A stretch of DNA of 64,000 bases from Blastococcus haudaquaticus (lineage in GTDB: Bacteria > Actinomycetota > Actinomycetes > Mycobacteriales > Geodermatophilaceae). Within the stretch, counting starts at the first letter, position 1. Each line of letters begins with the position of its first letter. The notes under the pieces were generated by a model. It was given only the letters and a program-made list of their open reading frames with translations. It ran no database searches and was not told where the DNA came from. Below are positions 8,805 to 17,336 of the stretch, in pieces. Position numbers and translations under genes: made by a program. The DNA lies in the NCBI RefSeq assembly GCF_900230285.1, contig NZ_OCNK01000001.1:1283518-1347517 (forward strand). The letters are read 5' to 3'.

Positions 8805-10385
8805 GTGGTCGAACCGGGACGACGGTGCCTGGGCGACCGCTACGAACTGGACCGGCTGATCGCCGCCGGCGGCATGGGACAGGTCTGGCGGGCCCAGGAT
8901 CTCGCCCTGCAGCGTCCGGTCGCGGTCAAGGTCCTCCGCAGTGAGTACACGGGCGACCCCACCTTCGTCGCCCGCTTCCGCGCCGAGGCCCAGCACGCGG
9001 CGTCGCTGAGCCACCCCAACATCGCCGCGGTCTTCGACTACGGCGAGGAGACCGCCCAGGACGGCACGGGGGAGACCCTCGCCTACCTGGTGATGGAGCT
9101 CGTCGAGGGCGAGCCCCTCTCCGCGCTCGTCGCCCGCGAGGGAGCCCTCGGCACGGAGACGACGCTCGGACTGCTCCGCCAGACCGCGTTCGGCCTCGGC
9201 GAGGCACACCGCGCGGGGATGGTCCACCGCGACGTCAAGCCGGGCAACATCCTGGTCCGCCCCGACGGCAGCGTGAAGATCACCGACTTCGGCATCGCCT
9301 GGTCGGCGCGCAGCGTCGCACTGACCCGCACCGGGCAGGTCATCGGCACCCCGCAGTACCTCTCCCCCGAGCAGGCCGAGGGTCGCCCCGCCACGCCCGC
9401 CAGCGACGTCTACGCCCTCGGCCTCATCGGCTACGAGTGCCTGACCGGCTCCCCCGCGTTCGAGGGCGACAACCCCGTCACCATCGCGCTCAAGCAGGTC
9501 CGCCAGGATCCCGAGCCGCTGCCCGCGGATCTGCCCGCCGAGGTCCGCGCGCTGATCGGACGGGCGCTCGGCAAGGACGCGGGCACCCGCTTCCCCGACG
9601 GCGCCGCGTTCGTCGCCGCCATCGACGACGTGCAGGCCGGTCGTCCCCTGCCCGCGGCACCGCCCACCGCGTCGGTCGCGTCCGCGGCGGTCGTCCCGCC
9701 GTCCCGGACGCCGGGCCCGGAGACCCAGCTCAGCGGCTCGGTGACCCGCCCACCGGCGGCCCGGCAACGCAGCCGCGTCGCCATGGTCCTGCTGCCGCTG
9801 CTCGCGCTGCTGGCCGGCGCGGGCATCGCGGTCGCCCTGTTGCAGGCACTGTCCGACGGGTCCTCCGGCTCGCCCGCGGAGGCGGCCGAGCAGCGCGACA
9901 GCGGGAGCGTCGTCCTGGACGCCGACGAGTACATCGGCCGGCCCCTCGAGGAGGTCGTCCGGCGCCTCACCCGGCTCGGCCTCGACGTGCAGCCCCGGGG
10001 CGAGGCCCGGGACGACGTGGTCCCCGACCAGGTGACCGGGGTCGCGCCGGACGGCGAGCCGCTGTCGCCCGGCGACACCGTCGTCGTCACGTACGCCACG
10101 GGCACGGAGTCGGGGAGCGGACCGGCCGAGCAACCCGCGGTGACCGGTTCTTCGGGCGGCGGCGGGAGCACGGCCGAGCCGACGGAGCAGGCGGTCCCGG
10201 TCGCCGGGACGACGGCGCCGTCCACCCGCTCGACGGCCCCGGTTCCCACGTTGGCCGGCACCCCCACGTCGGAGCAGCCCTCGGAGTCCCCGACGACGTC
10301 CTCCCCGACCGGCAGCGGGACGACGTCCGCACCGGAGACCACCGCACCCACCACCACCGCGACGTCGACCTCCCCGGCCGGGTGA
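8805..10385 (+). CDS. PASTA-domain Ser/Thr protein kinase 1
   Basis: A 526-residue membrane kinase. The Hanks-type catalytic domain (about residues 12-270) has the glycine loop AAGGMGQV, ATP lysine K42 in VAVKVL, HRDVKPGN at 141-148 and DFG at 161-163, all intact. A membrane segment follows at about 325-348, then one extracellular PASTA domain (about 365-435) and a long Thr/Ser/Pro-rich tail. PASTA domains sense muropeptides or lipid II in PknB-like kinases, which usually carry three to five copies; one copy is unusual. GTG 8805 follows an AAGGGAG ribosome site. The next gene is a close paralogue. Confidence 0.93.
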   Translation: MVEPGRRCLGDRYELDRLIAAGGMGQVWRAQDLALQRPVAVKVLRSEYTGDPTFVARFRAEAQHAASLSHPNIAAVFDYGEETAQDGTGETLAYLVMELVEGEPLSALVAREGALGTETTLGLLRQTAFGLGEAHRAGMVHRDVKPGNILVRPDGSVKITDFGIAWSARSVALTRTGQVIGTPQYLSPEQAEGRPATPASDVYALGLIGYECLTGSPAFEGDNPVTIALKQVRQDPEPLPADLPAEVRALIGRALGKDAGTRFPDGAAFVAAIDDVQAGRPLPAAPPTASVASAAVVPPSRTPGPETQLSGSVTRPPAARQRSRVAMVLLPLLALLAGAGIAVALLQALSDGSSGSPAEAAEQRDSGSVVLDADEYIGRPLEEVVRRLTRLGLDVQPRGEARDDVVPDQVTGVAPDGEPLSPGDTVVVTYATGTESGSGPAEQPAVTGSSGGGGSTAEPTEQAVPVAGTTAPSTRSTAPVPTLAGTPTSEQPSESPTTSSPTGSGTTSAPETTAPTTTATSTSPAG

Positions 10386-10463
10386 CGTCGCCGCCTCTGA
10401 CGTGTGGTCCGCCCGACCGGGTGCCAGGCTGGTCGGGGGACCGATGGCGACAGGAGTGACGGG

Positions 10464-11948
10464 ATGGTGGAACCGGGGCGTCGCACCCTCGGCGACCGCT
10501 ACGAGCTCGGCTCCCTGCTGGCCACCGGCGGCATGGGCCAGGTGTGGCGGGGCCGGGACACCCTGCTCGACCGCCCCGTCGCGGTGAAGGTCCTCCGCAA
10601 CGAGTTCACCGGGGATCCGACCTTCCTCGCCCGCTTCCGCGCCGAGGCCCGGCACACGGCGGTCCTGGCGCACCGCAACATCGCCGCCCTCTACGACTAC
10701 GGCGAGGAGACGGCGCAGGACGGCACGGGGGAGACCCTCGCCTACCTGGTGATGGAGCTGGTCGACGGCGAATCGCTGTCGGACCTGCTGGCGCGCGAAC
10801 GGCGGCTGCCGGTCGGGCCGACCCTCGACCTGCTGGAGCAGACCGCCGCCGGACTCGCGGCGGCGCACGCGGCGGGTGTGGTGCACCGGGACGTCAAGCC
10901 GGGCAACGTGCTGGTCGGCGCGGACGGCACGATCAAGATCACCGACTTCGGCATCGCCTGGTCGGCCTCCAGCGTCCCGCTCACGCAGACCGGCCAGGTC
11001 GTCGGCACGGCGCACTACCTGTCGCCCGAGCAGGCGGCCGGCACCAAGGCCGGCCCGGCCAGCGACGTCTACAGCCTCGGCATGATCGGCTACGAGTGCC
11101 TGGCCGGACGCCGGGCGTTCGACGGCGACAACTCCGTGCAGATCGCGCTCCGCCAGCTCCGGGACACCCCCGACCCGTTGCCGGACGACGTCCCCGAGAA
11201 CGTCCGCCGGCTGATCGGCCGCGCGTTGCTCAAGGACCCGGCCCAGCGGTTCCCCGACGGCGCAGCCTTCCGCGACGCCGTCGCCGACGTGCTGGTCGGC
11301 CGCATGCTCACCCCACCCCCGGTGGACACCGGCACCCGCCGGTTCGCGGCCGTGGCGGGCCCGCCGCCGCGCCGCCGGTGGCTGCGGGTGCTGGCGCCGG
11401 TCGCCGCTCTCCTGGCCGGCGCCGGGATCGCGGTCGCCGGGGTCCAGCTCGTCGGCAGCGATCCGCCGCCGGCCACCGCCGCGGGGCCGACGACGGTCGT
11501 CCTCGTCGCCGACGACTACCTGGGCCGGCCGGTCGGCGAGGTGGAGGCGGAGCTCGGGGCCTCCGGCTTCGCCGTCGAGCGCCGGGCGGAGGAGACGGCG
11601 GCCCGACCCGCCGGGACGGTCACCGCGATCTCCCCGGCCGGCGCAGTCCGCGTCGGCTCGACCATCGTCGTCCGCTACGCGGTGGCCCCCGCCGTCGCCC
11701 CGGTGAGCGAGACCCCCGCCCCCCGGCCGGCGGAGGTTCCGCAGTCCGGCGGCGGGCCCGGGACGGCGGTCTCCCCGCCAGTGGCCGGGAACGCGGGCGA
11801 GGCGGCTGACGATGGGGCCGACGAGGGGGCCGACGAGGGCGGGGCCGACGACGCCGACGACGCGGCGCCCGGGAACGGGAACGGGAAGGGGAACGGCAAC
11901 GGGAACGGCGGCGGTAAGGGCAACGGGCGGGGCCGCGGCGACGGCTGA
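10464..11948 (+). CDS. PASTA-domain Ser/Thr protein kinase 2 (tandem paralogue)
   Basis: A 494-residue paralogue of the preceding kinase, with the same layout: catalytic domain with K42, HRDVKPGN and DFG intact, a membrane segment at about 313-337, and one PASTA domain (about 350-415). Residues MVEPGRR at the start and GEETAQDGTGETLAYLVMEL in the middle are shared with kinase 1, showing a local duplication. The tail differs: it is acidic (DDGADEGADEGG) and then purely Gly/Asn/Lys/Arg (GNGNGKGN type repeats). I chose ATG 10464, preceded by AGGAG, over an upstream in-frame start that lacks one. Confidence 0.92.
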   Translation: MVEPGRRTLGDRYELGSLLATGGMGQVWRGRDTLLDRPVAVKVLRNEFTGDPTFLARFRAEARHTAVLAHRNIAALYDYGEETAQDGTGETLAYLVMELVDGESLSDLLARERRLPVGPTLDLLEQTAAGLAAAHAAGVVHRDVKPGNVLVGADGTIKITDFGIAWSASSVPLTQTGQVVGTAHYLSPEQAAGTKAGPASDVYSLGMIGYECLAGRRAFDGDNSVQIALRQLRDTPDPLPDDVPENVRRLIGRALLKDPAQRFPDGAAFRDAVADVLVGRMLTPPPVDTGTRRFAAVAGPPPRRRWLRVLAPVAALLAGAGIAVAGVQLVGSDPPPATAAGPTTVVLVADDYLGRPVGEVEAELGASGFAVERRAEETAARPAGTVTAISPAGAVRVGSTIVVRYAVAPAVAPVSETPAPRPAEVPQSGGGPGTAVSPPVAGNAGEAADDGADEGADEGGADDADDAAPGNGNGKGNGNGNGGGKGNGRGRGDG

Positions 11949-12057
11949 GCCGGCTCCGCGCGCGGTCGGGCCGGCATGACAGGATCGCCGGCGAGCCCCG
12001 GCGGACCGGCCGGGACACGGGACGGGCGTCGCGACCGAGCGAGCCGGGCAGGGTGGG

Positions 12058-13872
12058 GTGACGAGCGGCGTGGGGGAGCGGTCCGGCGAGCCGCCGCAGA
12101 CCGACTACGCGGCCGTCTTCCGGGCGATGCCCACCCCGTACCTGGTCATGACGCCGGACCTGGTCATCGCCGACGCGAACCCGGCCTACCTGGCGAGGAC
12201 GGGCCGCCGCCTCGACGAGCTCGTGGGCCGGCCGGTGTTCGACGCGTTCCCGGGCAACCCGAACGAGACCGACCCGGACGGCGGCGCCACGCGGATCCGC
12301 GCCTCGTTCGAACGGGCCCGGGACACCGGCCTGATCGACACGATGGAGCTGCAGGAGTACGACATCCCCGACGGCCGGGGCGGCTTCTCCCAGCGGTTCT
12401 GGAGCCTGATCAGCATCCCGGTGGTCGACGGGAGCGGCGCGTGCCGGTACGTCATCCAGCGCGCCGAGGACATCACCGACTACGTCCTCGACCAGCGGGG
12501 CGCGGGCGATCGCGGGGAACCGAGCCACGGCATGGAGTGGCGCCGCCGCGTGCTCGACGTCGAGTCCGACCTCTTCGCCCGGGGGCTGGAGCTGGCGGCG
12601 TCCCGGGAGGCGGAGCTGGCCACGGCACGCCGCCTCGCCGCGCTGGCGGGGGTGGCCCTGGATCTCGCAGCGGCGGACAGCGTCGAGGAGCTGGTCCAGA
12701 TCGTGTCGGTGAGCGGCCTGGAGGCGCTCGGCGCCCACGGTGCGGCCGTCGCCGTCCGCGACGGTGAGCTGCTGCGGCTGGAGCTCACCGAGGACCTCGG
12801 CCCCGTCGCTCGTGAGCGGTACGCCGTGCTGCCCCTGGACGCCCCCCTGCCCGGAGCCGTCGCCGCGCGGACCGGACGCACCCTCGTGCTCCCCGATCGC
12901 GCCGCCACGGTGGCCTTCGCCGCCGAGATGGCCGAGGCCGTCCAGTCCACGGGGAACGAGGCATGGGTCGCCCTGCCGCTGCAGGCGGGCTCGCGCAACC
13001 TCGGCTCCCTGATGGTCGGCTGGACGCGGGCGCAGGCCTTCACGGCCGAGGACATCGACCTGCTGGAGGCGTTCGCCGCCCAGTGCGCGCAGGTCCTCGA
13101 CCGCATCCAGACCCGGCAGGCGGAGCGGGCGGCGCACGCGGCGGTCCGCGGGATGGCGGAGGCCCTCCAGCGCAGCCTGCTGACCGAGCCCCCGCAGCCG
13201 GCGGACCTGGAGATCGCCGTCCGGTACCTGCCGGCGGCGGAGCAGGCCCAGGTCGGCGGCGACTGGTACGACGCCTTCATGGTGGGCGACGGCAGCACCA
13301 TGCTGGTCATCGGCGACGTCACTGGGCACGACCGGCACGCCGCCGCGGCCATGGCCCAGGTCCGCAACGTGCTGCGCGGCGTGGCGCACAGCCAGCCCGA
13401 GTCACCCGCCCGGGTCCTCGCCGCGCTCGACCGGGCCATGGGCGATCTCGCCGTCGGCACCCTGGCCACCGCCGTCCTGGCGCGGGTGGAGAACGGCCCC
13501 GACGGCGCCGGGTGCCAGCGGTTGCTGCGCTGGTCGAACGCCGGGCACCCGCCCCCCGTCCTGGTCGAGGCCGACGGCACGGTCACCCTCCTGGAGAGGA
13601 CGCCCAACCGGCTGCTCGGCGTGGAGGCGGGCTCCCTGCGGGTGGAGCACGTCTGGCTGCTGCCGCCGGGCGCGACGCTGCTGCTCTACACCGACGGCCT
13701 CGTGGAACGCCGGGGCGCCACCCTCGACGACGGGATGGCCTGGCTGTGCGAGGAGGTGTCCCGGCTGCACGCCCTGCCGCTCGACGAGTTGTGCGACCGC
13801 CTGCTGGAGGTCCTGCCGGCGGAGCTGGACGACGACGTCGCGATCCTCGCGCTGCGGGCACGGCACACCTGA
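12058..13872 (+). CDS. PAS-GAF-PP2C (SpoIIE/RsbU-type) phosphatase
   Basis: A 604-residue regulator with an N-terminal PAS domain (about 20-135), a GAF domain (about 195-355) and a C-terminal PP2C/SpoIIE phosphatase domain (about 385-600). Metal-binding and catalytic motifs GGDWYDAF and VIGDVTGHD and the closing DDDVAIL are present. Proteins like this dephosphorylate anti-sigma-factor antagonists (STAS proteins) in partner switching, in response to signals sensed by the PAS and GAF domains. It follows the two Ser/Thr kinases on the same strand, but RsbU-type phosphatases act on STAS proteins rather than on kinase substrates, so a functional link is not shown. No STAS antagonist is encoded in the window outside the SulP C-terminus. 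Confidence 0.9.
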   Translation: MTSGVGERSGEPPQTDYAAVFRAMPTPYLVMTPDLVIADANPAYLARTGRRLDELVGRPVFDAFPGNPNETDPDGGATRIRASFERARDTGLIDTMELQEYDIPDGRGGFSQRFWSLISIPVVDGSGACRYVIQRAEDITDYVLDQRGAGDRGEPSHGMEWRRRVLDVESDLFARGLELAASREAELATARRLAALAGVALDLAAADSVEELVQIVSVSGLEALGAHGAAVAVRDGELLRLELTEDLGPVARERYAVLPLDAPLPGAVAARTGRTLVLPDRAATVAFAAEMAEAVQSTGNEAWVALPLQAGSRNLGSLMVGWTRAQAFTAEDIDLLEAFAAQCAQVLDRIQTRQAERAAHAAVRGMAEALQRSLLTEPPQPADLEIAVRYLPAAEQAQVGGDWYDAFMVGDGSTMLVIGDVTGHDRHAAAAMAQVRNVLRGVAHSQPESPARVLAALDRAMGDLAVGTLATAVLARVENGPDGAGCQRLLRWSNAGHPPPVLVEADGTVTLLERTPNRLLGVEAGSLRVEHVWLLPPGATLLLYTDGLVERRGATLDDGMAWLCEEVSRLHALPLDELCDRLLEVLPAELDDDVAILALRARHT

Positions 13873-13882
13873 GCCGGCGGGG

Positions 13883-14680
13883 TCAGTCCTTCCGGCTGCG
13901 CGGGCCGATCCAGAGCGCGCCACCCAGCGCGGCCAGGGCGGCGGTGAGGACGAAGCCGCGGTCGCTGTCGACGACCGGGAGGACGACGAGCAGCCAGAAG
14001 ACGGCCAGGCCGACCAGTCCGGCGGCGGCCACCCGCCATGCCGGGCCGGAACGCAGCCGGTTGCCGGCCGGGAAGAAGGCGGCGAACGCCACGAGGCCGA
14101 GCAGGACGCAGGCCGTGGCGAAGGCCGACCAGAGGGGGATGCGCTGCCAGTAGGACTCGACCTCCTCGCCCCGCATCGTCAGCCCGATCTCGAGCAGCGC
14201 CAGCGAGACGACGGTCAGGCCGAGGCCGAGTAGGGCGGGCCGGTCCCAGGTGGCCCGGCGCTTCGCCGGTCGGTCGGCCACGGCCGGCGACTCGAGCGTC
14301 TCGGGCCACACCGGACCGGCAGGGTTCTCGGGCGCCGGCGCGGCTGCCCCGTGCGGGGCGGCCTGCGCAGTCGAGCCCGCGTCGGCGGGCGGCCCGGCCT
14401 CGTCGTGCGGGACAGGAGTCGGCCGGACCGGGGGCGGCGGCGGGGGCGTGCCGATGCCCGGCAGGCCGGGTACGAAGTCGACCGGCCCGGTCGGGGCGAG
14501 CGTCTCGACCGGCTCCACCGGTGCCGGCGTGGTGGCACCCGGGTGCGGCGGGAGCTGCTGCGTGGCGGTCGCGCCGGCGGGCGGCTGCACGACGGGGATC
14601 TCCTGGGTGCTCGGCGGCCGGGTGCTCGGTGGCTGGGCGCTGCCGGGCGCCGCGGGCGACTGGGGGTCGGACGAACTCAC
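13883..14680 (-). CDS. Proline-rich membrane protein, function unknown
   Basis: A 265-residue protein. The first 130 or so residues are low-complexity Pro/Ala/Thr (for example GTPPPPPPVRPTPVP), then come four membrane segments (about 155-172, 185-207, 217-237 and 240-258) and a short basic tail. The GTG start is preceded by an excellent AGAGGAGGAG ribosome site. No domain is recognised; the cytoplasmic Pro-rich N-terminus followed by a compact membrane bundle is common in actinobacterial membrane proteins. It is divergent from cinA and converges tightly (10 nt) on the PP2C gene. Confidence 0.75.
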   Translation of the reverse strand: MSSSDPQSPAAPGSAQPPSTRPPSTQEIPVVQPPAGATATQQLPPHPGATTPAPVEPVETLAPTGPVDFVPGLPGIGTPPPPPPVRPTPVPHDEAGPPADAGSTAQAAPHGAAAPAPENPAGPVWPETLESPAVADRPAKRRATWDRPALLGLGLTVVSLALLEIGLTMRGEEVESYWQRIPLWSAFATACVLLGLVAFAAFFPAGNRLRSGPAWRVAAAGLVGLAVFWLLVVLPVVDSDRGFVLTAALAALGGALWIGPRSRKD

Positions 14681-14821
14681 GGCTCCTCCTCTGCTCCGGG
14701 GTGGGGTGGTCGGCGTGCGCCGGTAGGTCCGCGGATCGGGCCCGCGGATCGGACCCGGCGCTCCGCACGGTATCCGCGCGCGGTCGCCCGGCCTGCGAGG
14801 CGCCCCGGGGTGCACCGCGCC

Positions 14822-14827
14822 TAGGGT
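14822..14827 (+). promoter_or_regulatory. -10 hexamer of leaderless cinA
   Basis: TAGGGT ends exactly 6 nt before the GTG start of cinA, and no Shine-Dalgarno-like sequence precedes that GTG. This is the arrangement of actinobacterial leaderless genes, where transcription begins at the first base of the start codon. It fixes the start choice. Confidence 0.6.
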
Positions 14828-14833
14828 CGGTGC

Positions 14834-16117
14834 GTGGGTACGCGCGCAGGCATCGTCGTCACCGGGACCGAGGTGCTCACCGGTCGGGTGCCCGACCGCA
14901 ACGGGCCCTGGCTCGCCGAGCAGCTCCGCCTCCTCGGCGTCGACGTGGGCCACGTGGTCGTCGTGGGCGACCGCCCCGAGGACCTGCGGGCGGCCCTCTC
15001 CTTCCTCACCAGCACCGGCGCCTCCCTCGTCATCACCTCCGGCGGGCTGGGGCCGACGGCCGACGACCTGACCGCGGAGGTCGTGGGCGCGTACCAGGGA
15101 CGGCCGTCCGCGGTGGACGCCGAGCTGGAGCAGCGGATCGCGGCGGTGGTCGAACGGCTGATGGCCCGCCGCGGCTGGCGGACCGACCCGTCCGCGACGG
15201 CGGCCGGCGTCCGCAAGCAGGCCCGGGTGCCCGACGGCGCGACCGTGCTCGGACCGGTCGGCACCGCACCGGGTCTCGTGGTGCCGCCGGCGGACGGGCG
15301 GGACGGACCGACGGTCCTGGTGCTCCCCGGTCCGCCGTCGGAGCTGCAGGGCATGTGGCCCGACGCGGTGGCGGCGGCGCCGGTCCGCGCGGCACTGACG
15401 GGTGCGACCGAGCTGCGCCAGGAGACGGTGCGGCTGTGGGGAACGCTGGAGGCGCAGCTCGCCGTCACCCTCCGGGAACTCGACGCGGAGCTCTCCGGGC
15501 TGGAGATCACGACGTGCCTGCGGGAGGGCGAGCTGGAGATCGTCACCCGCTTCGCGCCCGCGGCGCAGGGGGCCTACGACCGGCTCGCCGCGGCGCTGGC
15601 CGCCGAGTACGCCGGCACGATCTTCTCCACCGGCCCGACCCTCGACGAGCTGGTGGGCCGGGCGTTCGCCGATCAGGGCCGGACGGTGGCCACGGCGGAG
15701 TCGTGCACCGGCGGGCTGCTGGCCGCGCGGCTGACCGAGCGGCCGGGATCGTCGGCCTGGGTCCGTGGCGGCGTCGTCGCCTACGCCAACACGGCGAAGG
15801 AGCAGCTGCTCGACGTCCCAGCAGCGCTGCTGGCCGAGCACGGGGCGGTGAGCGCCGAGGTCGCGGTCGCGCTCGCCGAGGGCGCCCGGGCACGGTTCGG
15901 GACGGACGTCGGCGTCGGCATCACCGGGATCGCCGGGCCGGGCGGCGGGTCTCCGGAGAAGCCGGTCGGGACGGTGCACCTGTGCGTCGCGACCGCGGAC
16001 GGCCGGGAGGCGCGCGCCCTGCGGCTGCCCGGTGCACGGTCCGCCGTCCGGGAGCGGTCGGTCACGATGGCGATGCACCTGCTGCGCCGGGCGTTGCTCG
16101 GGGGACCGCCCGCCTGA
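14834..16117 (+). CDS. cinA: CinA family protein (NMN deamidase-type)
   Basis: A 427-residue, full-length two-domain CinA. The N-terminal MoaB/MocF-like domain (about residues 3-170; [13 protein letters not shown] and [12 protein letters not shown]) is followed by the C-terminal PncC-like domain (about 270-425; [16 protein letters not shown], then [20 protein letters not shown]). PncC-type domains hydrolyse NMN to NaMN and ammonia in pyridine-nucleotide recycling; the N-terminal domain in CinA can hydrolyse ADP-ribose. The GTG start is leaderless by its TAGGGT hexamer. It converges on the small membrane gene at 16120 with only 2 nt between the stops. Confidence 0.95.
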   Translation: MGTRAGIVVTGTEVLTGRVPDRNGPWLAEQLRLLGVDVGHVVVVGDRPEDLRAALSFLTSTGASLVITSGGLGPTADDLTAEVVGAYQGRPSAVDAELEQRIAAVVERLMARRGWRTDPSATAAGVRKQARVPDGATVLGPVGTAPGLVVPPADGRDGPTVLVLPGPPSELQGMWPDAVAAAPVRAALTGATELRQETVRLWGTLEAQLAVTLRELDAELSGLEITTCLREGELEIVTRFAPAAQGAYDRLAAALAAEYAGTIFSTGPTLDELVGRAFADQGRTVATAESCTGGLLAARLTERPGSSAWVRGGVVAYANTAKEQLLDVPAALLAEHGAVSAEVAVALAEGARARFGTDVGVGITGIAGPGGGSPEKPVGTVHLCVATADGREARALRLPGARSAVRERSVTMAMHLLRRALLGGPPA

Positions 16118-16119
16118 GG

Positions 16120-16278
16120 TCAGGGCGTGACGGTCACCTCGGTGAAGGGCAGGAGCGGCTCGACCTCGGGGAAGACCACGAAGAGGAGCAGGGCCGCCAC
16201 GGCCAGGACCAGGACCAGCGCCTCGAGCGCCTTCACTGCCGTGCTGCCCGGCAGGCGCCGCCAGATCCAGGTGTACAT
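16120..16278 (-). CDS. Small single-pass membrane protein next to sortase
   Basis: A 52-residue protein: a short basic N-terminus (MYTWIWRRLPG), one membrane helix (about 19-38) and a short acidic exterior tail ending EVTVTP. Small proteins of this form commonly sit directly downstream of class E sortase genes in Actinobacteria, as here (33 nt after the sortase stop, same strand). A role in sortase placement or cofactor use is possible but not established. Confidence 0.72.
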   Translation of the reverse strand: MYTWIWRRLPGSTAVKALEALVLVLAVAALLLFVVFPEVEPLLPFTEVTVTP

Positions 16279-16310
16279 GCGGATGGCCTCCGGAGTCGTC
16301 GCGGGCAGCG

Positions 16311-17159
16311 TCAGCTGCCGAGCGCGGGGGGCCCGTCGGGAGCGGACGCCTTGCTCACCGGGGCGCCGTCCAGCCGGGCGTGGACGATGAGCCGCTGCGC
16401 GGCCGAGTACTTCGGGTGGCACGTGGTGAGCGTCAGGTAGGCGCCCGAGGTCGCGGCGTCCACGGACGCGCCGGGAGTCGGCGAGATGACCGCGGTGTCT
16501 GTCGGCCGGACGATCTCGCGGCCCGGGATGCCACTGGGGTCCGCGCGGAAGTCGCCCGTGGCCGGGTCCCCGAGGACCCGGTAGGTGTACCAGTTGCCCT
16601 CGGTCTCGACCACGATGGCGTCCCCCGGCCGCATGCGGTCCAGGTCGAGGAAGGGTGACCCGCGACCGACGCGGTGGCCGGCCACTGCGAAGTTCCCCTC
16701 CTGGCCGGGCATCGCGGTGTCGAGGTAGTGGCCCGGCCCCTGCTCGAGCTGCACCTGGGCGGTGCCCTCGACGATCACGCGGGAGTAGTCCTCGCCCAGG
16801 CGCGGGATGTGCAGCACGGCGAGCGGCTGACCCAGCTCTGCCTGGAAGGACTCCGGGGCGGGGGCGGGGGCGGGGGCAGGCGCGCCCGCCGGAGGGGTCA
16901 CCGTGGGGGCGTCGGCCGGGGGGGACTCCGCCCACTGCTCCTGGATCTGCTGGCTGAGCTGGTCCTGTTCCCGCGCGGCGATGAGGTCGGTGACGTAGAG
17001 CTCGTAGACGACGAACAGCAGGGCGACGAGTCCGAAGGTGATCAGCGTCTGGCCGATGCCGCGGGACAGCGTCCGCAGCCAGTCGCCCCGCGAGCGCGGC
17101 GCGGCCGCGGTGGGCCGGGTGTCGCTCGGGGGGCTGTCCACGTCGACTGCGCTGCTCAC
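16311..17159 (-). CDS. srtE: Class E sortase (SrtE)
   Basis: A 282-residue membrane-anchored transpeptidase. One N-terminal membrane segment (about 36-58) is followed by a Pro/Ala linker (an APAPAPAP tract encoded by a GGGGGC repeat) and the catalytic domain (about 105-265). The catalytic His is in AVAGHRVG and the Cys and Arg in TLTTCHPKYSAAQR. Class E sortases cleave LAxTG rather than LPxTG signals and link proteins to the cell wall. The next gene upstream on the same strand ends with LAYTG, a membrane helix and a basic tail: an obvious local substrate. Confidence 0.94.
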   Translation of the reverse strand: MSSAVDVDSPPSDTRPTAAAPRSRGDWLRTLSRGIGQTLITFGLVALLFVVYELYVTDLIAAREQDQLSQQIQEQWAESPPADAPTVTPPAGAPAPAPAPAPESFQAELGQPLAVLHIPRLGEDYSRVIVEGTAQVQLEQGPGHYLDTAMPGQEGNFAVAGHRVGRGSPFLDLDRMRPGDAIVVETEGNWYTYRVLGDPATGDFRADPSGIPGREIVRPTDTAVISPTPGASVDAATSGAYLTLTTCHPKYSAAQRLIVHARLDGAPVSKASAPDGPPALGS

Positions 17160-17185
17160 CGCGGATCCTGTCTGCCGGGAGGGGT

Positions 17186-17226
17186 GGGCACCTCCTGCCG
17201 GACGTCGATCCCGGCAGGAGGTGCCC
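17186..17226 (-). terminator. Perfect 16-bp hairpin, distal terminator
   Basis: GGGCACCTCCTGCCGG (17186-17201) pairs perfectly with 17211-17226 around a 9-nt loop. It sits between the end of the repeat-protein gene and the sortase start. No U-tract follows, as is normal for GC-rich actinobacterial terminators. Confidence 0.65.
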
Positions 17227-17294
17227 TGGTCATGCCCTACGGGTGGTGGGTGGTGCCGTACTGGTGTTGCCCTGCTGGTGGTGCTGAGTGGTGC

Positions 17295-17332
17295 CCGGCC
17301 CGCCGCCCTGGATGGGTCGGGCGGCGGGCCGG
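17295..17332 (-). terminator. Perfect 14-bp hairpin after the repeat-protein gene
   Basis: CCGGCCCGCCGCCC (17295-17308) pairs perfectly with 17319-17332 around a 10-nt loop, beginning 4 nt after the stop of the LAYTG protein gene. With the second hairpin at 17186 it makes a double terminator that would separate this gene's transcript from that of the sortase. Confidence 0.7.
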
Positions 17333-17336
17333 TGGA

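Noticed and set aside
8769..11015. A 748-codon minus-strand frame over the two kinases
   Set aside because: The plus strand encodes complete kinase motifs in both halves; the repetitive look of the minus product merely mirrors the tandem duplication.
8805..13872. The pknA/pknB-PBP-FtsW-PstP cell-division cluster
   Set aside because: FtsW, PBP and FHA genes are absent and the phosphatase is a PAS-GAF SpoIIE type, not PstP.
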